Shown here piece after piece: positions 54,666-64,000 of a stretch of DNA of 64,000 nt; the stretch's first letter is position 1, and each line of letters begins with the position of its first letter. The position numbers and the translations under genes are program-made. The notes beneath the pieces were generated by a model. It searched no databases and was not told where the DNA came from. It worked only from the letters and a program-made list of their open reading frames with translations. The stretch is from Lutraria lutraria (lineage: Eukaryota > Mollusca > Bivalvia > Venerida > Mactridae). The stretch lies in the NCBI GenBank assembly GCA_964023205.1, contig OZ026842.1:11625407-11689406 (forward strand). The letters run 5' to 3'.

Positions 54666-55559
54666 CACATTGATTAGTTGGTATGTATTATACGTACCTT
54701 CACACAAATGACGATACTATTTCGTATTTTTTGTTCACTAAATGTCCAACCGAACAAATTTGATGACTGTTTTTAAGTATTCATGAATACACTGTATCAT
54801 ATTACAATGCATGCATGCTCTCTTTATCTCATATACACTTTAGTTGTCTCCCAGCCTTCGTAGCAATAAAACGTATACATTATTCATGGTGTTCTTCAAT
54901 GCGTATATATGCTAATATGTAGGCCTAAAACACACACATATAGAAACAGTACAATTCCCTACACAATCTGAACGAATTTTCAGTCAAGTCATTAATTTAC
55001 CCCTTAGCAAGAATAATTACAAAACAGTGTACTTTGAAAATGATACTGCAGCCTGTACATTGTACTTAGTCTAGCACTTACAATATTTTCATTGACATAA
55101 GTCGCATTATACAATTATACCAACTCTTTCGGAAACGATCTTGTAACTGATAAAACTATCACGTTCAACTAATTTGTCGTGATCTTCATGTTTCCAGATT
55201 ATGCAATACCTTTTGTTTCTCATCGAATAGATGTGGTATGTTGGCTAAACTGATTTATAACGTGTTATCACACCAGGTTTACAAGTCCATCGCACTAACA
55301 ACTGGACCATAGTCTGAGTTTTGAGGATAAAATTAGTTGGTAGAAGTAATGTACTGTACATTTTAAATTTCAGACTATAATAAAAAGGTTCTTTTATTCT
55401 ATGTTACAACTGTCTTCTGCAATTAAGGAATACAATCAGTGTCAATGAGTTCGTTTAGGCTGAAATAGTTTACAGTAGACCGGCTCCGTCGTATAAATTT
55501 ATGCACATCAATACACAGTCTAATGATGCTAGGGCTAGAGTTAACAAGCATTCAGCGAT
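54666..55559. other. non-coding, nothing recognised
   Basis: AT-rich intergenic sequence. Confidence 0.4.
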
Positions 55560-55600
55560 GATCGGTGGTCTAGTGGAACTCAACGCAGCTATGTTATCAA
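55560..55600 (+). mobile_element. SINE family B head, remnant
   Basis: GATGATCGGTGGTCTAGTGG and AACTCAACGCAGC resemble the family B head; truncated. Confidence 0.4.
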
Positions 55601-56100
55601 ATTCAATAACTTGTCAAAGATGATTTTTATACAGCAATATCTTGAAATATATCGCTGGGAAGTTTTTGGCAAGGTTGTTGATATTTTATTGTTTCGGTAA
55701 CTACAGCTGCTTGTCATGCTTTGAAAAAAAAACGTTTGTGACAACTATTTCACTTCTTTTGCTATGCTTATGAGTTTTTAGTTCTATTACCCAATGATAT
55801 CATAACTTTTTATTCGTAAGTATGATACATTAAGGGCATGTTAGCTTTAACCACATCTCTTAAAAATGTTGTCAGATGCTTTTTCTTATTTTTTTTGCAA
55901 TATTATAGAAAAGTACCGTGCTACATTTCTATATGTACTTCGTGATTTAAAAAGAAAATTTCCGAATGTTTTTATCGCAAGTAAAAGTCAGTCTCACTAA
56001 TAAGACATATTTCTAGGTAAAATAAGACCCACTTTAATTTTAAATCCAAAAAGCTATTGGGGCATTACGTACTAACTGTTAAGTCTTGATGTCCCTTCAG

Positions 56101-56353
56101 CACTTCCGTACATTTGCGTGCAACTACAAAGGTGATACAGAAGTTCTGTGCCATTTTAAAATCTGATGACTTCATACAAGACTTCATCCCATTTACGGCA
56201 CACCTGGATCACGACCGACATCAAAGGATATTAATATTAATGGTTTTAGACAACTTTTGTCGATGCTTCGGTGCTGACTTCCGTCCTGAACAAATAATGG
56301 CTTCTGCTGAAAGTCTTAATCACCATATTAGGCCATCTTTAATAAATTGTTGA
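56101..56353 (+). CDS. candidate terminal exon, unidentified
   Basis: After the acceptor TGTCCCTTCAG|C an 83-codon frame runs to TGA at 56351-56353. Its composition is strongly protein-like for AT-rich DNA: FCAILKSDDFIQDFIPFTA, DHDRHQRILILMVLDNFC, GADFRPEQIMASAESL, apparently alpha-helical with two Cys in FCRCFG. No internal donor is seen; AATAAA-type signals follow (56339, 56446). Family not recognised; upstream exons not found. Confidence 0.38.
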
Positions 56354-58935
56354 TTTGTTTCAATGACTCGGCTAGAACTTCTTTACAATAGATAGATGGA
56401 TTAAAAAAATATGTTCTCTTGCATGTATACAAACTGAAAATCTTGGAATAAAGACCTAAGCAAATTGTAAAAAATATATAAAAACATTGTACAGGGAGAT
56501 TTTTTAACGAGTTGGTTGGGTAACTGCAATCTTAAAAACTGGTGAAGAATGGCCTAAATGTTAAGCCATATCGCTTTTTTCTAAGCACTTAATATTGGCT
56601 CAGGCTAAACAAAGTGGAGCAAGTATGGCAGGTGAGAGTTTATACCAAACCACTCTAATTGATAAATATATGTAGCCAGTTACTTTCTGTTGACATTTTA
56701 AAAGATGTTTATGTTGTTCATAAAGTTGGGTTTTGGTGCTGTTTTGTATGTCATATCAGGAGATCACACAATTTATTTCATTTTCATGACATTCTGAGAT
56801 TTTAAGCCTCATCTGTCAGCGTTTCCTTTTGTTCATAAATCAAAACTTCTTATGTGAAATTCCAATATCTCTCAATTGTAAAAAGCGAATTGCTTCCCTG
56901 AAGTTTACGACATTTTCCTCTAATCTCTGATTAAATATTATTTTCCATATAAAACAATCAGCAACCTTTATACACCTTCCATCGGTCTTGCTTGAGTTCC
57001 AGACCAACATCAATATTAATAGAGCACAAAAAAACCAAGAAACCCAGGCTTGAACGTTCGATTTTCCAAAACATCAATCAATGTTTGTGTTGAGATTGAA
57101 AACTAGACTACGAATGCATATTAATGACACATTTCGTTTTCCAACGTCATTATAGATTCATAATTATTGTTTTGTGTACAATTTGAGCTCATTTAAAATT
57201 ATACAACACTGAATGAAACAGCGTTCAAATTGGAACCAACGGCTGGCTCTATCTCACCAAACGTAATAATTTGAGGATGGAAATTAGATTTAAGCTCGGA
57301 GACTAGTTTGAATTTTATAACCTCGGAGCCAGTCCCCTTCGAATAGAATTCATGAAAACGTGATTTTTTCTTGAACTGTTCATTCCTACTCTATGAATAT
57401 TTCATGAAGTAGGAATTAGAACTGTTTGACAGGGACTGTACTCATTAGCTTTATGTATACTGAAACAAAATTAAAAAAGAAATATATTACCTCACTGTGA
57501 GACCTGATTGTCGTTGTCGTTTCGTGGACATACATTGGCGGAAATAGCACTTTTAATACTTTGAAATGATCTTTTTTCTAGAGAGAATCATACTTATATT
57601 TGTTTCTAAAGAAAAATATACGTTTTGTATATGCATTTTTTCTTAGATCATTTCTAATTGTAAAAATGTCATATTATCTAAAGTGTGTCTATGAAAGAAG
57701 ACCAGCAAAGGCAACACAGTCTGGTTGTACCACGACGTCCTCATTTCCAGGAGAAATCCCATCCGTATCATACTAGTAGTTAGAGATTGATTTATTGTCA
57801 ATACAAAACGATTGTAAGATGCAGTTTCCGCGAACCATGCAAGTGAAGTTGGGCTTACTGTCCTTCATATGTCCACAATAAATTAAATCAATACAATGTC
57901 ATACTGGTCTTAAGTAACTAGTACCTAAGCATTTTGATAAAACCGCTTCCTCAAATATATTTTTGAATAAAAACATTTTATTTGCTTTGGAACAAACACG
58001 TCGATTGACTGTTCCTTGGTCGAACAAAATTATACTAAGTGTCGAAAATCTAGATATAAAACTATCGCATTCACTATATCATTTTAACAATTGAATACTT
58101 GTTGTGAACGACTTTGATGCAGAATGACAAACTGTGCTTTTAAAGAACTGGATAACTAGTGCTTAATCAGTACATACTCTTTTGAAGTTATTCTAAGCAT
58201 AAAGCAAACATTTTATTCAAAGACATTTTACGAGGTTTAATAAAACATTGAAAGTTTGTTGATACACAAGAGATGCGGTGCGTTTGTCTTAAAGGAGTAA
58301 TTTTTGAGGAATTTTAGATTTTGAAACATTGTTAATACAATAACACAAAAATATTGATGTAATGTAGGACGTTGACAAAATAAATATTTTATGTCTAAAA
58401 GTTTCCAAGAAAAGTAGGAAAATAACTAGTGACATCATACGCCAAGAGACAAAATATGCGTATAATACAATGTATAAGCTAATCTGTATGTATATGTTGT
58501 CTTGTAGGTCCACTGGACCGGGTGCATTTATGTATATCTTTCTGTTTATAAGTTTTTACAGACAAAATATAAAAAATCAACTATTGGCGTATGATAAAGG
58601 AACACAGTCAAATAAATATTTGTTTGAACGAATTACTGATCTATAACACCCTGGGAGCTGCAGCTTCTTCTGTTAAATTGAGATAATTTACAACTTAAAT
58701 CGAGAGCATTAATGTCTGGATATCAATTGAGACAGACTCGAGTGAAACTAACTGACGAGGCTATAAAAAGTATGTTTCGAGGTCAGGAACTATTTTATCT
58801 CATTTGTTTGCAAATTCAATTTGTCAGTAAAGCACAAGACATTCGTTGTGGTATATTCCATTTGTTTTGTCACTATTTATTGGTATCCCCTGAATTATTC
58901 CGGCATATGTATACTTCTGTTATGTTGTTCGTCGG
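56354..58935. other. non-coding; possible LINE 3' tail at 57785-57900 (minus)
   Basis: Minus strand near 57790 reads TTTTGTATTGACAATAAATC, which resembles a retroposon 3' end. A 77-codon frame at 58712 (MSGYQLRQTRVKLTDEAIKS) has no recognisable homology. Nothing else seen. Confidence 0.3.
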
Positions 58936-59303
58936 ATGGCTTTGATTGTGATCACTTTCAGAAGTAAGTTTGAAAGGTAGGGTCGTAGTTGTCTTGAAGC
59001 CACGAAAGAACATGTCAGTTTTGTGACGTCAACGAACTCGAAGATGAGTTTCACTTTGTTTTGAAATGTAGAGTATACGAAAATCTTCGCGTTCAATACA
59101 TTGGTCGTTGCTATCATATTCGCCCTAGTATAGTCAAATTTATGGATTTGCTGTATTCGACAGATCAGACGATACTTGGAAACTTATGTTGTTATTTAAC
59201 CAAAGCAAACCATAGGCAAATGACGTATCTCGAATCTGGAAGTGTTTGTATCACATATGAAATGTATTACATATTATTACATGAATTTAGTAAATGGATT
59301 TAG
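58936..59303 (+). pseudogene. LINE 3' fragment (C-terminus)
   Basis: From 59010: TCQFCDVNELEDEFHFVLKC (C-x2-C-x9-H-x4-C), VYENLRVQYIG, IVKFMDLLYSTDQTILGNL, matching the ends of LINE 1 and LINE 2. A stop/frameshift lies just upstream (58995), and the weak EIERGR-like remnant before it extends the match to about 58940. Confidence 0.8.
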
Positions 59304-59580
59304 TTCGTTCTCCGTAATAAGCTTAAATTCTATTTTTGCAGAAGTAATTTCTTTGAATTTCTATCCGCATTTCTAATACTGCAATTATGTCAGTGAGCGT
59401 CGAATTACTTTGTATGAACGTAATATTACATTGCCCTGTATTGCATTCCATTTCCCATAAAGTACACATCATGTAACCTATAAATTGTGTGCTTGTTTAT
59501 TAGATACAACGATGTACCTAAAAATGACCTAAAATCAGCCAAGAAAATTCAAATTCAAGGACAGATAACTAAAAAAAAAG
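59304..59580. other. LINE fragment 3' flank
   Basis: AT-rich; probably the 3' UTR of the LINE fragment in part. Confidence 0.35.
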
Positions 59581-59766
59581 AGAACTTCAAATAGCCACAC
59601 AACAACTTATCTTGGCAATGCCTTCATGATTTACTTACCTGCCAACTATTAATATATTCAGTCATCACCATTAGCCAATCAAATGGCCGGGAATAGCAAA
59701 ACTAGTAATAGACACTACACACAGCTATAATTAACTTAATACTCATAAGTATAATTCGTCTAGAAA
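59581..59766 (+). repeat. dispersed ~190-bp repeat, copy 2
   Basis: Pairs with 28076-28275 (AACTTCAAATAGCCACA, CAGTCATCACCATTAGCCAA, GTAATAGACACTACAC). Orientation is the same. Confidence 0.85.
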
Positions 59767-59794
59767 ACTATTCAAAATAAAAGAAAGTACGAGA

Positions 59795-59905
59795 AATAAT
59801 GTTCTGTTCTCTTGCATCTTCTCTCCCCTCTCGCTGGGGGCTAAGGTACTAAAATAACTGCAGTTGTTGAATGGACCGTCAAACTACTTTAAATTCTAAT
59901 ACAGA
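59795..59905 (+). mobile_element. SINE 3' part (family B type)
   Basis: TCTCTTGCATCTTCTCTCCC, CTCTCGCTGGGGGC and GCAGTTGTTGAATGGACCGT match 22415-22500 and the minus strand of 49610-49712. Confidence 0.62.
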
Positions 59906-60309
59906 AAGGATTTTGAAAGTTCAATAATTACAAGTCCCTAATTAATGTGTCCTAAAACTCGACCAGCGCGTCGGTTCTTACTATAATCGAAAGCAAGGAA
60001 AGACTTATCATTGAAGAAACATTAACACTTATCCACTGCACGTCGCAGTGAAGTGTTTTAAATATCATAAACCTTTCCACATAAAACCGTACGGAGATGT
60101 GTTGCAGTGGTCTCGTCTTTTGTATTCCGTTTGTCTTTCGGAAGAATGTTCACTTCTCCTGGCTTGAGGTCAGTGTTTGTTATTTCGCTTAGCACTTGCG
60201 TTATTGTATAATTTCCATTGCTAGGACTTGCGCATTACGAACAAAAATATTTATCCGTTCACTAAATATCAGGCATGTATTCCTATTCCTTTGGAAGCAC
60301 TATAATTAT
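59906..60309. other. non-coding, nothing recognised
   Basis: Intergenic sequence. Confidence 0.4.
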
Positions 60310-60445
60310 ATATAGTATTTGTGTAAGTTAATTGGCTGTGTGTAAACCAGCCCGATTGACTCAGTTAGTAGAGCATCTGACTTAGATGAATGAAGTCGTG
60401 GGTGAGAATCAAGCATAGGATAATTTGCTTTTACTCCTCCTATTA
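60310..60445 (+). mobile_element. tRNA-derived SINE, family E, copy 2
   Basis: TATAGTATTTGTGTAAGTTA and ATTGGCTG leader, then tRNA-like GACTCAGTTAGTAGAGCATC (A-box) and GTCGTGGGTGAGAATCAAGC (B-box). Confidence 0.6.
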
Positions 60446-60493
60446 CACTTTGTATACTACGTTGTAGGATGGCGTTGATTCAAGTAATGTTGA

Positions 60494-61892
60494 TTGCTTT
60501 GTGGACTGGATTGGTGTAAGCATACTGACTGCTTTGTGGACTGCATTGTAAAGTTGGATTGGTGTAAGCATACTGACTATGTTGTGGACTGCATTGTAAA
60601 GTTGGATTGGTGTAAGCATACTGACTGCTTTGTGGACTGCATTGTAAAGTTGCATTGGTGTAAGCATACTGACTGCTTTGTGGAATGCATTGTAAAGTTG
60701 GATTGGTGTAAGCATACTGACTGCTGTGTGGACTGCATTGTAAAGTTGGATTGGTGTAAGCATACTGACTGCTTTGTGGAATGCATTGTAAAGTTGGATT
60801 GGTGTAAGCATACTGACTGCTGTGTGGACTGCATTGTAAAGTTGGATTGGTGTAAGCATACTGACTGCTTTGTGGAATGCATTGTAAAGTTGGATTGGTG
60901 TAAGCATACTGACTGCTTTGTGGACTGCATTGTAAAGTTGGATTGGTGTAAGCATACTGACTGCTTTGTGGACTGCATTGTAAAGTTGGGTTGGTGTTAG
61001 CATACTGACTGTTTTGTGGACTGCATTGTAAAGTTGGATTGGTGTAAGCATACTGACTATTTTGTGGGCTGCATTGTAAAGTTGGGTTGGTGTAAGCATA
61101 CTGACTGTTTTGTGGGCTGCATTGTAAAGTTGGGTTGGTGTAAGCATACTGACTGTTTTGTGGACTGCATTGTAAAGTTGGGCTGGTGTAAGCATACTGA
61201 CTATTTTGTGGGCTGCATTGTAAAGTTGGGTTGGTGTAAGCATACTGACTATTTTGTGGACTGCATTGTAAAGTTGGATTGGTGTAAGCATACTGACTGT
61301 TTTGTGGACTGCATTGTAAAGTTGGGTTGGTGTAAGCATACTGACTATTTTGTGGGCTGCATTGTAAAGTTGGATTGGTGTAAGCATACTGACTATTTTG
61401 TGGGCTGCATTGTAAAGTTGGGTTGGTGTAAGCATACTGACTATTTTGTGGGCTGCATTGTAAAGTTGGGTTGGTGTAAGCATACTGACTGTTTTGTGGA
61501 CTGCATTGTAAAGTTGGGTTGGTGTAAGCATACTGACTATTTTGTGGGCTGCATTGTAAAGTTGGGTTGGTGTAAGCATACTGACTATTTTGTGGACTGC
61601 ATTGTAAAGTTGGGTTGGTGTAAGCATACTGACTGTTTTGTGGACTGCATTGTAAAGTTGGGTTGGTGTAAGCATACTGACTATTTTGTGGGCTGCATTG
61701 TAAAGTTGGGTTGGTGTAAGCATACTGACTATTTTGTGGACTGCATTGTAAAGTTGGGTTGGTGTAAGCATACTGACTTTTTTGTGGACTGCATTGTAAA
61801 GTTGGGTTGGTGTAAGCATACTGACTGTTTTGTGGACTGCATTGTAAAGTTGGATTGGTGTAAGCATACTGACTATTTTGTGGGCTGCGTTC
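60494..61892. repeat. 48-bp minisatellite, about 29 copies
   Basis: Unit GTAAAGTTGGATTGGTGTAA-GCATACTGACTGCTTTGTGG-ACTGCATT, spacing 48 bp throughout. Two subfamilies: the left third (to ~61000) favours GGATTGG with GCTTTG, the right two thirds GGGTTGG with TATTTTGTGGG or TGTTTTGTGGA. As 48 is a multiple of three, frames remain open on both strands (a 16-residue repeat KLDWCKHTDCFVDCIV on plus; SMLTPTQLYNAVHKIV on minus). Most unit variants are amino-acid-changing on either strand, so there is no sign of coding constraint. Confidence 0.96.
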
Positions 61893-64000
61893 TTGAGAAG
61901 GATTAATGGACGTAATGCTGAATACTTAGTTAAGAGTGTTATTGTTTGAACTTTATTTTTGGTTGTGCTGATTTACATTTGGGCAGTATTGTTGTTTTGA
62001 ATCTGTTAAAGCTTGATTACAGTGCAAAGTCGTGTAGACATGTTACATGTTATGGTCATACTGATGCAAGATAGACAATAACAGACATTTGAGATGTGTT
62101 TATTCAAGATAATTTAGGTTTACTAGCAAAATATAAGTATATAAATGTTCGATTGTAACCAAAGGTGTTAGGGATGAATTAATACAATAAGTCTGCATGT
62201 GACACAACACAGTTTCAATAAATGTATAAATGAATTAACAACAAAACTACACGTGATGGCCACAGTTTGCGACATACGAGTAGACCACGGTTACAGTGAT
62301 TTCCAGTGGATCAAATGATTACTTCTTAACGCCTTTCCATTGCATGAAAATAAAGGAAGGCATTGCCGTTGAAGAGAATAATTTCAATTTATCCGATTTT
62401 TCACTCAAACCTCTTCAATATGACCATATAAAAATAATTTTAATACAGTGTACCAAGATTAAAAAATCTCTCCATACATGTCAAGAAACTTACAATTAAA
62501 CATATCTATGTTTGATCAAATTCGTAACAGATCACATTTATAACAAATCTAGTAAAAAAACGACATCAATCACATTCGTTACTAAATGCGTAGGCTATGT
62601 ACTTGAAGTCCGCGACAAATGTGAATACACTTTTTGTAACACCTGTTACAAATGTGATCAGTAACAAATGTGGTCATACGCCATTTAAATTAAGTTAGTA
62701 GAATGTCACATGGCTCACTTATAACTCCACTTCAAGTTTACTAGCATACAAATCTGTAGAGTTACATACACCCTTTTTAAAACATACAAATTACATGACT
62801 ATTTGAATCTTAAACAAAATATATGATATCTGAAAATATTTACAAAGTAATATAATGTCCATAGTCATTTGATGTAATGAAAAATGGACGAAGTCAAAGT
62901 ACTGAAGGTATATCTTCATCACCGATGTACTGTATACATTCAACAGTTATTCATAAGAATATAAGAAATAGTTTTTTAACTTTTAAACGATCTTGGCTAA
63001 TCTAATATTAATTGTCAATATTTTTTTTTATACTTTGTTATAACTTTTTAATAATTCGTGATATTCTAATAAATTAAAAAGACACCGTTGATATCAATAT
63101 TTTCTGTAACCCTTCAATCGCAAAGGAAACTAGAGTAACCGGAACATGGAATGGGTCCTCCTTTCATACAAATGTAAAACAAAACTTGGTTAATGTTGTT
63201 TTATGTTTTCTGATGGATACTTAGATATACTGATATAACTATTGTATCACTGCAAGCACTGAACACGGAATCGTTTTTGCAACATTGCACAAGCAAAGTG
63301 AACTTGTTAAGTAAATTCCATATGGTAGAATACTGGTTTATTGATATATTTATATACCACCATTCCTGATTATCTTGAGCGATTATTTACAAGTATACGG
63401 TAAGTAAAATGCAAACAAGGCCTCGCATTTTGCACTGCAACTAGCGAAAACTTCATATTGTCTCAACATCTTTTTACAACACATTTTAAATGGTGCCTGT
63501 ACAATCTTTTCAATAGTTCGACACATTTATCTGACAACCAAAAGGCAACACTACGACGAAATTAATAAAGGCTAACACTCTAACAAATTCTCGAGGCTAT
63601 CCAAATGCTCTTTTGAACTGCCGTACTAAACGGACACCCGTGTTGCCATAGTTTTATTTGGATTGAGAAAAGAAATATGCAACCTGCAAACATTGAATTA
63701 GTTTTTTTTTCAAAGATATAATCGTCAAATTTAGAAATTATTGAGGTGGTCAACGAATTTTTGGATAACCCCTAGTACAGTCGTGACTTCTTCAATAACA
63801 TATAAAGCACACATTGTTTCATGCAAACGTCGGTAACCAACTCATACGGATCTTGAATAGTTGATTGCACAAGACATCGTCCATGTTTGAATATTCGTTG
63901 TATGCGTTTTACACATTCATTGCATGACAGCTGAATATTCTTCTATACACATATATTAATGATTTACTCATACCTCCACCCGTTTGTTGGCTAAACCACC
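61893..64000. other. non-coding; weak inverted repeat at 62519-62690
   Basis: ACAGATCACATTTATAACAAA near 62528 (split: ACAGATCACATTT, ATAACAAA) and the complementary ATTTGTTACTGATCACATTTG near 62650 suggest a decayed foldback element. The rest shows nothing recognised. Confidence 0.35.

Noticed and set aside
60494..61892. CRISPR-like regular array
   Set aside because: The whole 48-bp unit repeats with no unique spacers, and the context is eukaryotic.
60443..61906. Long repetitive proteins on both strands of the 48-bp array
   Set aside because: A 48-bp unit keeps frames open automatically, and most variants are amino-acid-changing on both strands. Annotated as minisatellite.

Overview
This is eukaryotic genomic DNA from an animal. 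It is AT-rich, has one multi-exon gene, and is dense with transposable elements. The single confidently identified gene is the Hippo-pathway co-activator YAP/Yorkie on the minus strand (coding exons between 4275 and 13134; 7 exons, 424 codons). Its intron-exon structure, a LINE C-terminal type I associate with invertebrates, several tRNA-derived SINE families and a Helentron-like composite suggest a lophotrochozoan, most likely a mollusc. The species call is inference only.

Layout. 1-4274: probable YAP 3' UTR and flank, no coding signal. 4275-13134: YAP coding exons and introns, with a SINE and a pogo/Tigger-like MITE in intron 6 and a short tandem repeat in intron 5. 13135-13600: 5' UTR and promoter side with a perfect CRE palindrome. 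13.6-29.2 kb: mostly non-coding, with scattered SINEs, foldback MITEs, a 7-copy 61-bp tandem repeat and two weak candidate exons. 29.3-34.5 kb: a composite 5.1-kb insertion sitting inside a MITE. It has two 182-bp direct repeats with a TATA-like box, a CCHC zinc-knuckle fragment, a 34-bp tandem array interrupted by a 696-bp near-perfect palindrome, and three tandem ~948-bp units that each end in the same perfect hairpin and carry a decayed LINE-type endonuclease fragment. 34.9-42.8 kb: two degraded APE-type LINEs in the same orientation. 42.8-60 kb: AT-rich sequence with SINEs, MITEs, two more LINE 3' fragments, a degenerate ~30-bp tandem array and several unassigned candidate exons (44.3-45.2 kb minus, 52.4 kb minus, 56.1 kb plus). 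60.5-61.9 kb: a 48-bp minisatellite of about 29 copies, open in several frames because 48 is a multiple of three. 61.9-64 kb: nothing recognised.

Function. YAP is the only gene whose role can be stated: it is a transcriptional co-activator that binds TEAD factors and is restrained by LATS phosphorylation at HxRxxS sites, five of which are visible. The rest is mobile and repetitive DNA. The most unusual object is the 29.4-34.5 kb composite, which I interpret as a nonautonomous Helentron/HINE-like element, with an LTR-type (TRIM-like) reading as the main alternative.
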